Made by a program: the position numbers and the translations under genes. The notes beneath the pieces are model-generated. The model saw nothing but the letters and a program-made list of their open reading frames with translations, had not been told where the DNA came from and ran no database searches. A stretch of 16,354 nucleotides of DNA, taken from the NCBI GenBank assembly GCA_023139255.1, contig JAGLNY010000151.1, positions 1 through 16,354 of the forward strand, in the 5' to 3' direction. This DNA comes from Spirochaetales bacterium (lineage in GTDB: Bacteria > Spirochaetota > Spirochaetia > JABMQR01). This document shows, one piece after another, positions 1 through 8,524 of the stretch. Positions within the stretch are counted from its first letter, which is position 1. Every line of letters starts with the position of its first letter.

Positions 1-636
1 ATAAACAAAGAATCTCTTCAGGCTGCTAAAGTGCCTTTTATTGGGCATACCGAAATACTGGGGGATCTGGCACGGGTTGAAAATCCGTTGACAATGTTTG
101 AGACCCTTGGAATGAGAATTTTCTTTCTCAGCAGACATGTATCTCTCAGGAAAGCTTGTGATCTGGTTACTGAAGATACAGTTTATGAACATATAGAGAA
201 ATGCATTAAAGCACTGCATGTATTAGGGGATAAGTCTGAAAAACCTCTTGCTGTTGCAGGGCTGAACCCCCACAGCGGTGAACACGGGTTATTTGGGGAT
301 GAGGAAGAGACAGCAGTAAGGCCTGCAGTTGAGCGGGCAGCGGCAAATGGATATTCCGTAGAAGGCCCGATAGGAGCGGATTCAGTTTTTCATCAGGCAA
401 AAACAGGTAGATACAGTGCAGTACTCTCCTTATATCATGATCAGGGACATATTGCAGCAAAAACCCTGGATTTTGAAAGGACGGTATCTGTAACTTTAGA
501 ACTTCCGTTCCTGAGAACCTCCGTCGATCATGGAACTGCTTTTGACATTGCCGGAACCGGGACGGCTTCTGAGATCAGTATGGTGGAAGCTTTCAGGATA
601 GCTGAAAAATATGTCCCCTTCTATACAAAAAAGTAG
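1..636 (+). CDS. PdxA-family dehydrogenase, 5'-truncated; probably the PdxA2 branch
   Basis: The frame is open from base 1, so the gene begins upstream; 211 C-terminal residues are present, against about 330 in E. coli PdxA. Seen: GHTE at fragment residues 15-18, NPHSGEHG at about 89-96, YHDQGH and RTSVDHGTAFDIAG. In PdxA the histidines of the first three motifs bind the catalytic metal. PdxA oxidises 4-phosphohydroxy-threonine in pyridoxal phosphate synthesis. PdxA2 relatives oxidise 4-phospho-D-threonate or -erythronate in sugar-acid catabolism. The phrases NPHSGEHGLFGDEE, FHQAKTGRYSAVLSLYHDQGH and KTLDFERT look, from memory, more like PdxA2 than E. coli PdxA (NPHAGEGG). The PdxA2 assignment is inference; a DUF1537-type kinase gene just upstream would support it. 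A GTG at 31 is an internal valine, not the start. The ABC transporter gene begins 10 nt downstream, so co-transcription is possible. Confidence 0.9.
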   Translation: MNKESLQAAKVPFIGHTEILGDLARVENPLTMFETLGMRIFFLSRHVSLRKACDLVTEDTVYEHIEKCIKALHVLGDKSEKPLAVAGLNPHSGEHGLFGDEEETAVRPAVERAAANGYSVEGPIGADSVFHQAKTGRYSAVLSLYHDQGHIAAKTLDFERTVSVTLELPFLRTSVDHGTAFDIAGTGTASEISMVEAFRIAEKYVPFYTKK

Positions 637-646
637 GTAAGGTACA

Positions 647-1390
647 ATGGTTGAATTAATAAATGTAAATAAATCATTTAAGACAAGAAAGGGAATGAAG
701 CATGTTCTGAAGGATATCTCCTTCACAGCAGAACCAGGTGAGATATATGGCCTGCTCGGACCAAATGGTGCCGGGAAAACCACAACCTTGAGAATAATTG
801 CAACTCTTCTTAAGGCAGATAGCGGGGAAGTGTGGGTAGATGGCCTGAATGCAGGAGTAGAGGATCGTAAGATCAGGGATAAGGTTGGCCTGCTGACAGG
901 TGATATGAAGCTTTCCGGGAATCTTTCACCGCGGGAGATGCTGAAATTTTTTGCCGACTTGAACCACATCCCGAAAGAGATGTCAAAAAGAAGAATAGAA
1001 GAACTTTCTGAATATCTGGATATGAATGAATTCCTTGACAGATCTATTGCGAAACTCTCAGCCGGAATGAAACAGAAAACCTCTATTGCTGTAAGTATAG
1101 TGCATGATCCGGAAATTATTATTTTTGACGAACCGACAAGCAGTCTGGATGTCCTGGCCGTTAAAGTTGTGGTAGATTTTCTCCATGATGCCAGCAAACG
1201 GGGTAAAACGGTTCTGCTGTCAACGCATGTACTTTCTGAAGCAGAAAAACTTTGTACAAAGATAGGGATCATCCTGGAGGGTGAGCTTATAATGAACGGC
1301 ACCAAAGATGAAATTCTTACAACTTATGAATCTTCTTCCCTTGAAGATGTTTTTTTCGCCCTGGCAAAGGAAAGAGGGTTAATAATATGA
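647..1390 (+). CDS. ABC transporter ATP-binding protein, NatA-like
   Basis: This 247-residue nucleotide-binding domain energises an ABC-2 type exporter at the inner face of the membrane. Motifs seen: Walker A GPNGAGKTT at 38-46, signature LSAGMKQK at 137-144 (the NatA/CcmA-type variant of LSGGQ), Walker B IIIFDEPTSSLD at 157-168 with catalytic E162, and H-loop histidine 194. The usual Q-loop glutamine is replaced near GLLTGD (81-86), as is common in NatA-like proteins. The ATG at 647 follows AGGTAAGG and lies 10 nt after the previous stop. Its stop codon overlaps the permease ATG (ATGA at 1387-1390), which indicates translational coupling. NatAB of Bacillus exports Na+, but relatives move many substrates, so the substrate here is unknown. 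Confidence 0.93.
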   Translation: MVELINVNKSFKTRKGMKHVLKDISFTAEPGEIYGLLGPNGAGKTTTLRIIATLLKADSGEVWVDGLNAGVEDRKIRDKVGLLTGDMKLSGNLSPREMLKFFADLNHIPKEMSKRRIEELSEYLDMNEFLDRSIAKLSAGMKQKTSIAVSIVHDPEIIIFDEPTSSLDVLAVKVVVDFLHDASKRGKTVLLSTHVLSEAEKLCTKIGIILEGELIMNGTKDEILTTYESSSLEDVFFALAKERGLII

Positions 1391-2535
1391 TAAAGGACGC
1401 ACTAATTATCCTTAGAAAAGAGCTGAAAAATATATTAAAAGACAGAAGAACACTTATTGCTACACTGCTTGTACCATTTCTCCTGATGCCGATTATTTTT
1501 ACCGGTATGAGTTTTGTTGAAAGAAAACAGCGTTCTTCTGCAGAGGATACCATTTATCCAGTAATGATTATGCATAATGAGGCCCCGGAATTTCTTGATA
1601 TCCTTTCTGGAAAACTGAATTTTACTCTGACAAAGGAGCCAGGTGATGATGTACTTGTTGTTGAGTTCCCTGAGGGATATATACCAGGTGATACGGCGAA
1701 AGCAATCATACATTTTAATTCAACGTCCAAAAAATCATCCTTTGCGGCATCGATGATAAGTTCCGCACTTGTGGAATATTCTGCATATCTGGCCGATTCC
1801 TATCTTGACGATTATGGGATTGACCTTCAGTCGATTTATACTATCTCAGTTTTTAAATTAGACACTGCCCCTGAAGAAGCCCAGGGGGCAGAGTTTTTGT
1901 TGGTTATGGTACCTTACATGATTTTGATATATGTATTTGCCGGGGCAATGGCAGTAGGTATAGATGCAACGGCAGGGGAAAAGGAGCGGGGAAGCCTGGC
2001 AGTTATCCTGGTAAACCAGGTGTCTCGGACATCTATAGCGATCGGGAAAATTCTTTATGCAGTAACTGTGGGTGTTGTCTCAAGCTGCATGACTTTTTGT
2101 GGTTTTATTCTGGCTATCAAGATAAGCGGCGGTATGTTTGGGGAAAGTGTGAATTTGTCCGGGTTCTCCTTCGGATCACTGTTGGTGATTCTCATAACAC
2201 TGGTAATGACGAGTACCATAGCTGCATCTATAATAATTTTACTCGGTAGTCTGGCAAAAACAGCAAAAGAAGCGTCTACCTATATTCTTCCGATCTATTT
2301 CATTGTTATTATTCTTGGCGTTTTAACCATGAACATGGATCCTTCTTCAAATCAGCTGCTTTTTCTGATTCCTTTCCTGAACACAGTGTTTATGCTTAAA
2401 GGGGCAATTATCAGTAACAGTACTATGTTGCAGCTTGTAATGTTAATTGTATCTGATACTGTGCTTATAGCCCTTTTGGTTTATAGTACTTCAAGGTTGT
2501 ATAACTCAGAAAAGATCCTGAATACAATTTCTTGA
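1387..2535 (+). CDS. ABC-2 type permease, NatB-like
   Basis: This 382-residue membrane protein is the transmembrane partner of the ATPase encoded just upstream. The layout is typical of ABC-2 permeases. A cytoplasmic N-terminus (RKELKNILKDRRTL) is followed by one membrane segment at about 23-42. An extracytoplasmic domain of about 120 residues comes next, then five or six segments from about residue 170 to 370. After the first segment of that block lies AGEKERGS (about 195-202), the charged motif found in NatB-type proteins. The start ATG overlaps the ATPase stop, so the pair should be made in fixed ratio. Nothing in the sequence identifies the substrate. A lipoprotein gene 64 nt downstream may be a partner or merely a neighbour. 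Confidence 0.9.
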   Translation: MIKDALIILRKELKNILKDRRTLIATLLVPFLLMPIIFTGMSFVERKQRSSAEDTIYPVMIMHNEAPEFLDILSGKLNFTLTKEPGDDVLVVEFPEGYIPGDTAKAIIHFNSTSKKSSFAASMISSALVEYSAYLADSYLDDYGIDLQSIYTISVFKLDTAPEEAQGAEFLLVMVPYMILIYVFAGAMAVGIDATAGEKERGSLAVILVNQVSRTSIAIGKILYAVTVGVVSSCMTFCGFILAIKISGGMFGESVNLSGFSFGSLLVILITLVMTSTIAASIIILLGSLAKTAKEASTYILPIYFIVIILGVLTMNMDPSSNQLLFLIPFLNTVFMLKGAIISNSTMLQLVMLIVSDTVLIALLVYSTSRLYNSEKILNTIS

Positions 2536-2599
2536 AATTTGTATGAATCTTGGTAACTGTTAGATATATTATTGGTTTTTTACATAAGAGGTTGAAAAT

Positions 2600-3652
2600 A
2601 TGAGACGAAAAGCAGTTGCGGCTGCCGCGATATGCATGGTATTAGTGATTTTTAGTGGATGTGCAACCAGAATAGCATTTAACGTGGTTAAACCGGCAGA
2701 GATAAACATGTCGGAATATTCTCATCTGGCAATTTTTGATATTGAACCGTATGAATTTTCTTTTGTAAGGTTGATAATCAATATTAATTTAAATAATTTT
2801 TTTGAAGGGGATACTAATACAACTACCGGTTATACACTGTTCATGGAGAAGAGAATTGCTGATAAATTTGAGCGCCAACTTATCTACAGTCTGCAGAAGG
2901 CCGACTATTTTACATTAATTTCTCCCTCCCAGCTTAGGCCGTATAAAAGTGTGACTGCTTCTGGGGCTTACAGGAGCGATGTGCTGATCAACAACTTTAA
3001 TGTCACAGCCAGCCTGATCGGTACTATTGAGGATCTATGGTTTAATGAAAAGGTTATAGAGGTTGAGACATATGTAGATGATGGAACTGGAACCGATACT
3101 TTTGTTAAAGAGACAACAGAGTCATTCCTGCAGGAAGTTACACTTGAATTCAGTTATAGTATTTTGGACTTGCATACAAACCAGATAATTGCTGCCAGAT
3201 ATTTAAGGGGTGAGAAAAAATTATTAACACCCATTGAAGATAGTGAAACTTTTAGGCCTCCTAAACTTTATGATCTCTATGTACCAATTATTGCCGAAAT
3301 ATCATCAAGAATCCGCTATCAACTTGCTCCGCATATTGAAAGGGAGTATCGATACCTGGAAAAAGATACTACGCAAAGCATATTAATGGAGACGGCAGAT
3401 CAATTAGTAAAAGAGAAAAATTATAACAAAGCTTTGTCTCTCTATCTTGAGATATGGCACTCCAGCGGAAATTATGCTGCAGGTTATAATGCTGCTGTAC
3501 TGTATGAAGTATTGGGACAACTGCAGCAGGCGGTCAGTTTAATGCAGGATGTTGCATATCAGACAGGGAATCCAGATGCCTTTGATAAAGTTGTGAAACT
3601 TGAATATGAGCTTCTGGAGTACAATGAAGCGATAAATCAAATACGTCAGTAA
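2600..3652 (+). CDS. Lipoprotein with CsgG-like N-terminal and TPR-like C-terminal regions
   Basis: I do not recognise a named family for this 350-residue protein. It begins with a lipoprotein signal: MRRK, a hydrophobic stretch, then FSGC with Cys21 as the lipidation site. The -3 position is Phe rather than Leu, a relaxed lipobox. Residues about 40-240 resemble the CsgG/LpoB-type fold in pattern: a strand LAIFDIE, a helix IADKFERQLIYSLQ, DYFTLISPSQL, and later a strand pair ending DLHTNQIIAARYLRG, where CsgG proteins carry an 'xDxxTGxI' element. Residues about 265-350 are helical with TPR-like spacing (NYNKALSLYLEIW, then AAVLYEVLGQLQQAVSLM). The ATG at 2600 follows AAGAGG at a suitable distance. 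It probably sits at the periplasmic side or outer membrane. The fold assignment is inference from pattern only. Confidence 0.75.
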   Translation: MRRKAVAAAAICMVLVIFSGCATRIAFNVVKPAEINMSEYSHLAIFDIEPYEFSFVRLIININLNNFFEGDTNTTTGYTLFMEKRIADKFERQLIYSLQKADYFTLISPSQLRPYKSVTASGAYRSDVLINNFNVTASLIGTIEDLWFNEKVIEVETYVDDGTGTDTFVKETTESFLQEVTLEFSYSILDLHTNQIIAARYLRGEKKLLTPIEDSETFRPPKLYDLYVPIIAEISSRIRYQLAPHIEREYRYLEKDTTQSILMETADQLVKEKNYNKALSLYLEIWHSSGNYAAGYNAAVLYEVLGQLQQAVSLMQDVAYQTGNPDAFDKVVKLEYELLEYNEAINQIRQ

Positions 3653-3666
3653 ATATCCTGTCAACT

Positions 3667-3690
3667 GGTGTCTGCATACCCTGGATTTTT
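3667..3690 (+). terminator. Weak candidate terminator after the lipoprotein gene
   Basis: GGTGT (3667-3671), loop CTGC and ATACC (3676-3680) can form a 5-bp stem with one G-U pair, and a run of five T follows at 3686-3690. The stem is short and the T run begins 5 nt after it, so this is only a possible rho-independent terminator. Confidence 0.25.
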
Positions 3691-3730
3691 AATAACTATT
3701 TTTTACTATAGAGAATTGCGAGTTCTTTCT

Positions 3731-3744
3731 TGTATTTTTATACA
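3731..3744. promoter_or_regulatory. Palindrome TGTAT-N4-ATACA, upstream copy
   Basis: The 14-bp site has perfect 5-bp arms around TTTT. The same arms recur with the same spacing at 3872-3885, and the two sites bracket the gltB promoter. The centre lies roughly 130 bp upstream of the predicted transcription start. It is a candidate auxiliary operator; the protein that would bind is unknown. Confidence 0.4.
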
Positions 3745-3833
3745 TATAGTATTTATTAGCAAAGAAACTTAGGAAAACATAAATAATTAATAGAATCACA
3801 TTTTAAACAAACATTACACACTATAATCGCTCC

Positions 3834-3862
3834 TTGACCATACACTTTATTTCTCATATCAT
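3834..3862 (+). promoter_or_regulatory. Sigma70-type promoter of gltBD
   Basis: A -35 box TTGACC (3834-3839, 5 of 6 consensus) and a -10 box TATCAT (3857-3862, 5 of 6) are separated by 17 nt. Transcription should start near 3869, leaving a leader of about 33 nt that holds a ribosome binding site AAGGAG at 3891-3896. The 249-bp gene-free stretch 3653-3901 otherwise holds the palindromes listed separately and AT-rich sequence. I see no riboswitch fold there. Confidence 0.75.
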
Positions 3863-3871
3863 GTTGAGTTA

Positions 3872-3885
3872 TGTATAAATATACA
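3872..3885. promoter_or_regulatory. Palindrome TGTAT-N4-ATACA, promoter-proximal copy
   Basis: TGTATA and TATACA form perfect 6-bp arms around AA. The site begins a few bases after the predicted gltB transcription start, a position where a bound protein would block initiation or clearance. It shares the TGTAT...ATACA arms of the site at 3731-3744; the centres are 141 bp apart. It is a candidate main operator. Confidence 0.45.
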
Positions 3886-3901
3886 ATAATAAGGAGTAAC
3901 T

Positions 3902-6900
3902 ATGCAGAGTGCTATCGATTTATCAAGATCCGGAGTCAGAAGAAATGCTGCCGGCGCACTCCCGGCTAGTGGACTCTACGAACCGTGGTTTGAACATGAC
4001 AGCTGCGGAGTAGGATTTATCGCTCATCTTGATGGGGAGGCTCGGCATTCTATTGTATGTGAAGGTATTACTATTCTCCAGAACCTACAACACAGAGGTG
4101 CAGTTGGCGGAGATTCCTTAACCGGTGACGGGGCAGGGATTATGATTCAGATTCCTGATGGTTTTTTTAAAAGAGAGTGTAAAAAACTGAAATTGCCTGA
4201 ATATGGTAAATATGCAGTGGGAATGCTTTTTCTTCCCACCGATGGGAAAGCCGCACTTCTCTGCAAACATATTGTTTCTGATATTGTTACCCGATATGGT
4301 GCGAAAATTTCCGGGTGGCGCAAAGTCCCGGTTGACAACTCCCGATTAGGAGAATTGGCTATTTCCACCGAACCGAACATTGAACAGGTCTTTATTACCT
4401 GTAAATCATTGGATGAAGCTGATTTTCAGAGAAAACTTTATATAATTCGCAGATCAATAGAAAAAAAAGTTTTACAAATCAAGGAAAATGACCTTAGTCA
4501 GTTCTATATCTGCAGTCTTTCCACGAAACTTATAGTCTATAAAGGACTCCTGACCGGGGTTCAGGTACCTGAGTATTTTCCTGACCTGAATAGTGAGTTC
4601 TTCACGAGTTCATTTTCAATCGTTCACTCCAGATTCAGTACAAATACTCTGCCTGAGTGGCGTCTTGCACAACCATTCAGGTATATGGCTCATAATGGGG
4701 AAATAAATACGGTACGTGGGAATATTAACAGGCAAAATGCCCGGGAAGGGTTTATGTCCTCAAAAGTAATTGGAGAAGAATTAAGGGAAATTTGTCCTAT
4801 TATTGATGATACAGGCAGTGATTCAGCGATATTTGATAATGTTCTTGAACTTTTTACTATGGCAGGCCGTACCATACCGCACGTCATGATGATGATGATA
4901 CCGGAGGCATATTCCCCTGATATCCAAATGAGCGCTGATAAAAGGGCGTTTTATGAATATCATTCAACATTAATGGAACCCTGGGACGGACCGGCGGCAG
5001 TTGTCTTCACAAATGGGAGATATATTGGTGCCACACTGGACAGAAACGGATTGAGACCGGCGCGATATACTATTACCAAAGAAGGATTGATAATCCTTGC
5101 TTCGGAGTCGGGAGTAATTGATCTGCCGCCGGAAACCATTCAGAGCAAAGGACGTCTTCAACCTGGAAAAATGTTCCTCGTAGATCTATTACAGCATAGA
5201 ATAGTACCCGATAATGAGATTAAGGCAAAAATATCACGCCAATTCCCATATCGCAGATGGGTAAAAGATCGGGGAATTGAGCTTAGGGGATTATTCATGC
5301 CTTCAGGTGTCCCGAAGATGGATGAGCAAGAACTTCTCCTGAAACAAACGGCCTTTGGGTATACCAGTGAAGATTTGAAAACATTGATGATTCCCATGGC
5401 AAAGCAGGGGCAGGAGGCAATCGGGTCGATGGGTAATGATGCCGGCCTGGCCATCCTCTCGGAAAAACCGCAGCTTCTGTTCAATTATTTCAAACAACTC
5501 TTTGCTCAAGTTACAAATCCTCCCATAGACCCGCTTCGCGAACAACTTGTAATGTCACTTGAAAGTTATATAGAGAATGAGAGCAATCCACTGGATATCG
5601 ACCAGATACATTTTCGAAGTCTAAAGCTTAGTCACCCGATTCTGAGTATTCGTGATATGGTTCGTCTTCGGAGTAACAATCATCCTGATTTACGAACTGC
5701 TGATATCGATATCACATTTACCCCCGATGACATCGGAAAAAACCTTGAAAAAGCTCTGCAGGATATATTTACAAGAGCTGAGATGCTTGCTGATGAAGGA
5801 ATATCCCTGCTGATCCTGACTGACAAGAATATTGATGAGAATACGGCACCGATTCCCTCCCTGCTTGCTGCTTCCGGTCTACACCATCACATGATAAAGA
5901 AAGGGATTAGAGGAAAAATTGGTATTATTGTTGAAACTGGTGAGGCGAGAGAAGTGTTTCACTTTGCACTCCTGGTAGCATTCGGGGTAGATGCAATTTG
6001 TCCCTATATTGCGTTCTCAACAGTAAGGAACCTTGCAGAATCAGGCAAACTTAAACAGCTTCTATTAGAAGATGCGCTTCCTTTAGATGCTGCGCTGACT
6101 CCGGAATCTGCTTCAGATAACTATGTGAATGCGATTAAGAAAGGTCTTTTGAAAACTTTTAGTCGAATGGGAATATCAACACTTCATAGTTTCTTCGGGA
6201 CGCAGATTTTTGAGGCTGTCGGCCTAAATAATGATATTATTGATAAGTATTTCTCAGGAACTGTATCCCGGATAGGCGGGATTGGATTGCGGGAAATTAG
6301 TATTGAATCGGCAATGCGCCTGCAAAAGGCTTATCCCGCTGACCATATCCAGCCAAAACTTCTTGAACCTGGCGGGGCATACAGATATCGCCGAAACAGT
6401 GAGAAACACTACTGGACGCCTGAAAGCATCTATAAACTCCAGCATGCAACAAGATCAGATGATTACAGCGTGTTCCAGGAATTTACGACCCTTATGAATG
6501 GGTATTATCGTGATAATGGTGACCTGAGAGGATTGATCAAGTTTAAAACTGGTCAAGCTATCCCGATTGATGAAGTTGAATCTATAGAGTGTATTACCCA
6601 AAGATTTGTTTCAGCAGCAATGTCTATCGGCTCAATAAGCAGGGAAGCACATGAGACAGTTGCCGTTGCTATGAACAGGATTGGGGCAAAGAGCAATAGT
6701 GGTGAGGGCGGTGAAGACCCGGAACGTTACCAGGTGCTTGACAATGGAGACTCAAAAAAATCAAGAATCAAGCAGGTAGCTTCCGGTAGATTTGGTGTTA
6801 CTACAGAATACCTTATGAGTGCTGATGAAATTCAGATTAAGATGGCTCAGGGAGCAAAGCCGGGAGAAGGAGGGCAGCTTCCGGGACATAAAGTCTCAGA

Positions 6901-8524
6901 ATATATTGCAAAGATCCGTCATACGACACCCGGGGTTACCCTCATTTCCCCGCCTCCGCATCATGATATTTACTCAATTGAGGATTTAGCACAATTAATA
7001 ACTGATTTAAAGACAGTTAACCAGAAAGCCGAAGTCTCAGTTAAATTAGTCTCTGAGGCTGGTGTAGGGACAATCGCTTCCGGCGTTGCTAAGGCAAAAG
7101 CGGACAGAGTCCTGATTTCCGGGCAAAATGGCGGAACCGGGGCATCTCCGCTTACTGCTATTAAACATGCAGGACTTCCCTGGGAGCTGGGGCTTGCTGA
7201 AACACAACAATCCCTGGTCCTGAATAATCTAAGGGACAAAATTATTGTCCAGGTTGACGGGCATTTGAAAACCGGAAAAGATCTTGCGATAGCAGCAATG
7301 CTGGGTGCTGAGGAATTTGGGTTTGGCACCTCAATACTTATAACCCTCGGGTGTGTAATGATGCGAAAATGTCATCTGAACACCTGTCCAGTTGGTGTTG
7401 CTACACAGGATCCTGAATTACGGAAAAAGTTTAAGGGCCGGGCAGAATATGTAGTCAGGTTTTTACGCTTCCTTGCTCAGGAATTCCGTGAGAAAATGGC
7501 GGATTTGGGGTTCCGGACAGTTGAAGAGATGGTTGGCCGTGTTGACAGGCTTGATTTTGAGCCGGCAATCAAACACTGGAAAGCAAATAACATCAACCTG
7601 GAAAAAATACTTAACACAAACCACATAACAGAGGGAAAACCTCTGCATCATATGCCGACTGCTAAAGGGGTCATTAAAACTGAGTTTGATAAAAAACTTG
7701 AATTCAGGCTCAAGCGATTCTGGACAGATCCGGTTCCTATTAAAGTTACACTTCCTATTAGGAGTATTAATAGAACGATCGGGGCGGCATTGAGCGGTGA
7801 AATCATTAAACGATTCGGACCTGAAGGACTTCCTGATGATACTATCAAGCTGGATTTAAAGGGTACTGCGGGGCAAAGTTTTGGTGCATTTCTCGTCCCG
7901 GGGATAACAATACATCTGGAAGGAGATTCTAACGATTATGTCGCAAAAGGTATGAGCGGCGGCAGAATTACTATTGTACCACCATCAAACGCAGGATTTC
8001 GACCTGAACGAAATATTATTTGCGGTAATGTTGTACTTTATGGTGCAACAGCAGGTGAGATATTTATAAATGGAAGAGCCGGCGAGCGGTTTGCAGTAAG
8101 GAACAGTGGTGCTACAGCCGTAGTTGAAGGTGTTGGTGATCATGGATGCGAATATATGACCGGGGGAACAGTGGTCATAATCGGATCTACCGGCAAGAAT
8201 TTCGCTGCGGGAATGAGTGGTGGAATTGCCTATGTGTATGATCCAACAGAACTTTTTGATACCCGCTGTAACCTTGATATGGTTGATCTTGAAAGTGTCT
8301 GGAATAAAGATGATAAGATCGTTCTGAGGGAATTTATTGAGAAACATTATCATCTGACAAAAAGCCGGATTGCGGCAGCTATTCTTGAGGATTGGGAAGC
8401 TCAGCTTCCATTGTTTGTTAAAGTTATACCTATTGATTACCGGAAGGTTCTTGAGCGGATGAAAATGAATGAAAACAGGGACGGTGAAACACTGTCAGCA
8501 ACCGAGGAGGTCTATGATGGCTAA
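3902..8524 (+). CDS. gltB: Glutamate synthase, large (alpha) subunit
   Basis: This cytoplasmic subunit of 1540 residues, close to the family norm, releases ammonia from glutamine and adds it to 2-oxoglutarate. The N-terminal HDSCGVGF gives nucleophile Cys35 after removal of a 34-residue propeptide. The class II amidotransferase domain continues with HSRFSTNT (242-249) and NGEINTVRGN (265-274). A central domain precedes the FMN-binding synthase domain, marked by SGEGGEDPERYQ (from about 933) and SGQNGGTGASPLTA. The 3Fe-4S ligands are Cys1151, Cys1157 and Cys1162 in CVMMRKCHLNTC. The GXGXG beta-helix domain (about 1280-1480) shows repeated GG/GXXXG turns such as MSGGRI and AAGMSGG. AAGGAG at 3891-3896 lies 5 nt before the ATG. 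The gene overlaps gltD by 8 nt and should form a complex with it. All key residues are present. Confidence 0.98.
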   Translation: MQSAIDLSRSGVRRNAAGALPASGLYEPWFEHDSCGVGFIAHLDGEARHSIVCEGITILQNLQHRGAVGGDSLTGDGAGIMIQIPDGFFKRECKKLKLPEYGKYAVGMLFLPTDGKAALLCKHIVSDIVTRYGAKISGWRKVPVDNSRLGELAISTEPNIEQVFITCKSLDEADFQRKLYIIRRSIEKKVLQIKENDLSQFYICSLSTKLIVYKGLLTGVQVPEYFPDLNSEFFTSSFSIVHSRFSTNTLPEWRLAQPFRYMAHNGEINTVRGNINRQNAREGFMSSKVIGEELREICPIIDDTGSDSAIFDNVLELFTMAGRTIPHVMMMMIPEAYSPDIQMSADKRAFYEYHSTLMEPWDGPAAVVFTNGRYIGATLDRNGLRPARYTITKEGLIILASESGVIDLPPETIQSKGRLQPGKMFLVDLLQHRIVPDNEIKAKISRQFPYRRWVKDRGIELRGLFMPSGVPKMDEQELLLKQTAFGYTSEDLKTLMIPMAKQGQEAIGSMGNDAGLAILSEKPQLLFNYFKQLFAQVTNPPIDPLREQLVMSLESYIENESNPLDIDQIHFRSLKLSHPILSIRDMVRLRSNNHPDLRTADIDITFTPDDIGKNLEKALQDIFTRAEMLADEGISLLILTDKNIDENTAPIPSLLAASGLHHHMIKKGIRGKIGIIVETGEAREVFHFALLVAFGVDAICPYIAFSTVRNLAESGKLKQLLLEDALPLDAALTPESASDNYVNAIKKGLLKTFSRMGISTLHSFFGTQIFEAVGLNNDIIDKYFSGTVSRIGGIGLREISIESAMRLQKAYPADHIQPKLLEPGGAYRYRRNSEKHYWTPESIYKLQHATRSDDYSVFQEFTTLMNGYYRDNGDLRGLIKFKTGQAIPIDEVESIECITQRFVSAAMSIGSISREAHETVAVAMNRIGAKSNSGEGGEDPERYQVLDNGDSKKSRIKQVASGRFGVTTEYLMSADEIQIKMAQGAKPGEGGQLPGHKVSEYIAKIRHTTPGVTLISPPPHHDIYSIEDLAQLITDLKTVNQKAEVSVKLVSEAGVGTIASGVAKAKADRVLISGQNGGTGASPLTAIKHAGLPWELGLAETQQSLVLNNLRDKIIVQVDGHLKTGKDLAIAAMLGAEEFGFGTSILITLGCVMMRKCHLNTCPVGVATQDPELRKKFKGRAEYVVRFLRFLAQEFREKMADLGFRTVEEMVGRVDRLDFEPAIKHWKANNINLEKILNTNHITEGKPLHHMPTAKGVIKTEFDKKLEFRLKRFWTDPVPIKVTLPIRSINRTIGAALSGEIIKRFGPEGLPDDTIKLDLKGTAGQSFGAFLVPGITIHLEGDSNDYVAKGMSGGRITIVPPSNAGFRPERNIICGNVVLYGATAGEIFINGRAGERFAVRNSGATAVVEGVGDHGCEYMTGGTVVIIGSTGKNFAAGMSGGIAYVYDPTELFDTRCNLDMVDLESVWNKDDKIVLREFIEKHYHLTKSRIAAAILEDWEAQLPLFVKVIPIDYRKVLERMKMNENRDGETLSATEEVYDG

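Noticed and set aside
496..1305. A 269-codon open frame on the - strand opposite the ABC ATPase gene
   Set aside because: It lies wholly antisense to a gene with complete ABC motifs, has serine/arginine-rich shadow composition, and shows no recognisable domain.
2526..2539. AATTT-N4-AAATT hairpin at the end of the permease gene, considered as a terminator
   Set aside because: The stem is AT-only and 5 bp long, overlaps the stop codon and has no adequate T run.
3731..3885. GlnR/TnrA, ArgR or LexA identity for the palindromes before gltB
   Set aside because: The spacer length does not fit TGTNA-N7-TNACA, the arms differ from ARG boxes, and the outer C/G of CTG-N10-CAG LexA sites is absent.
6970..8353. 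Antisense open frames within gltB (6970-7329 and 7985-8353)
   Set aside because: gltB is intact and conserved throughout these stretches; the opposite frames carry no motif or ribosome binding site of note.
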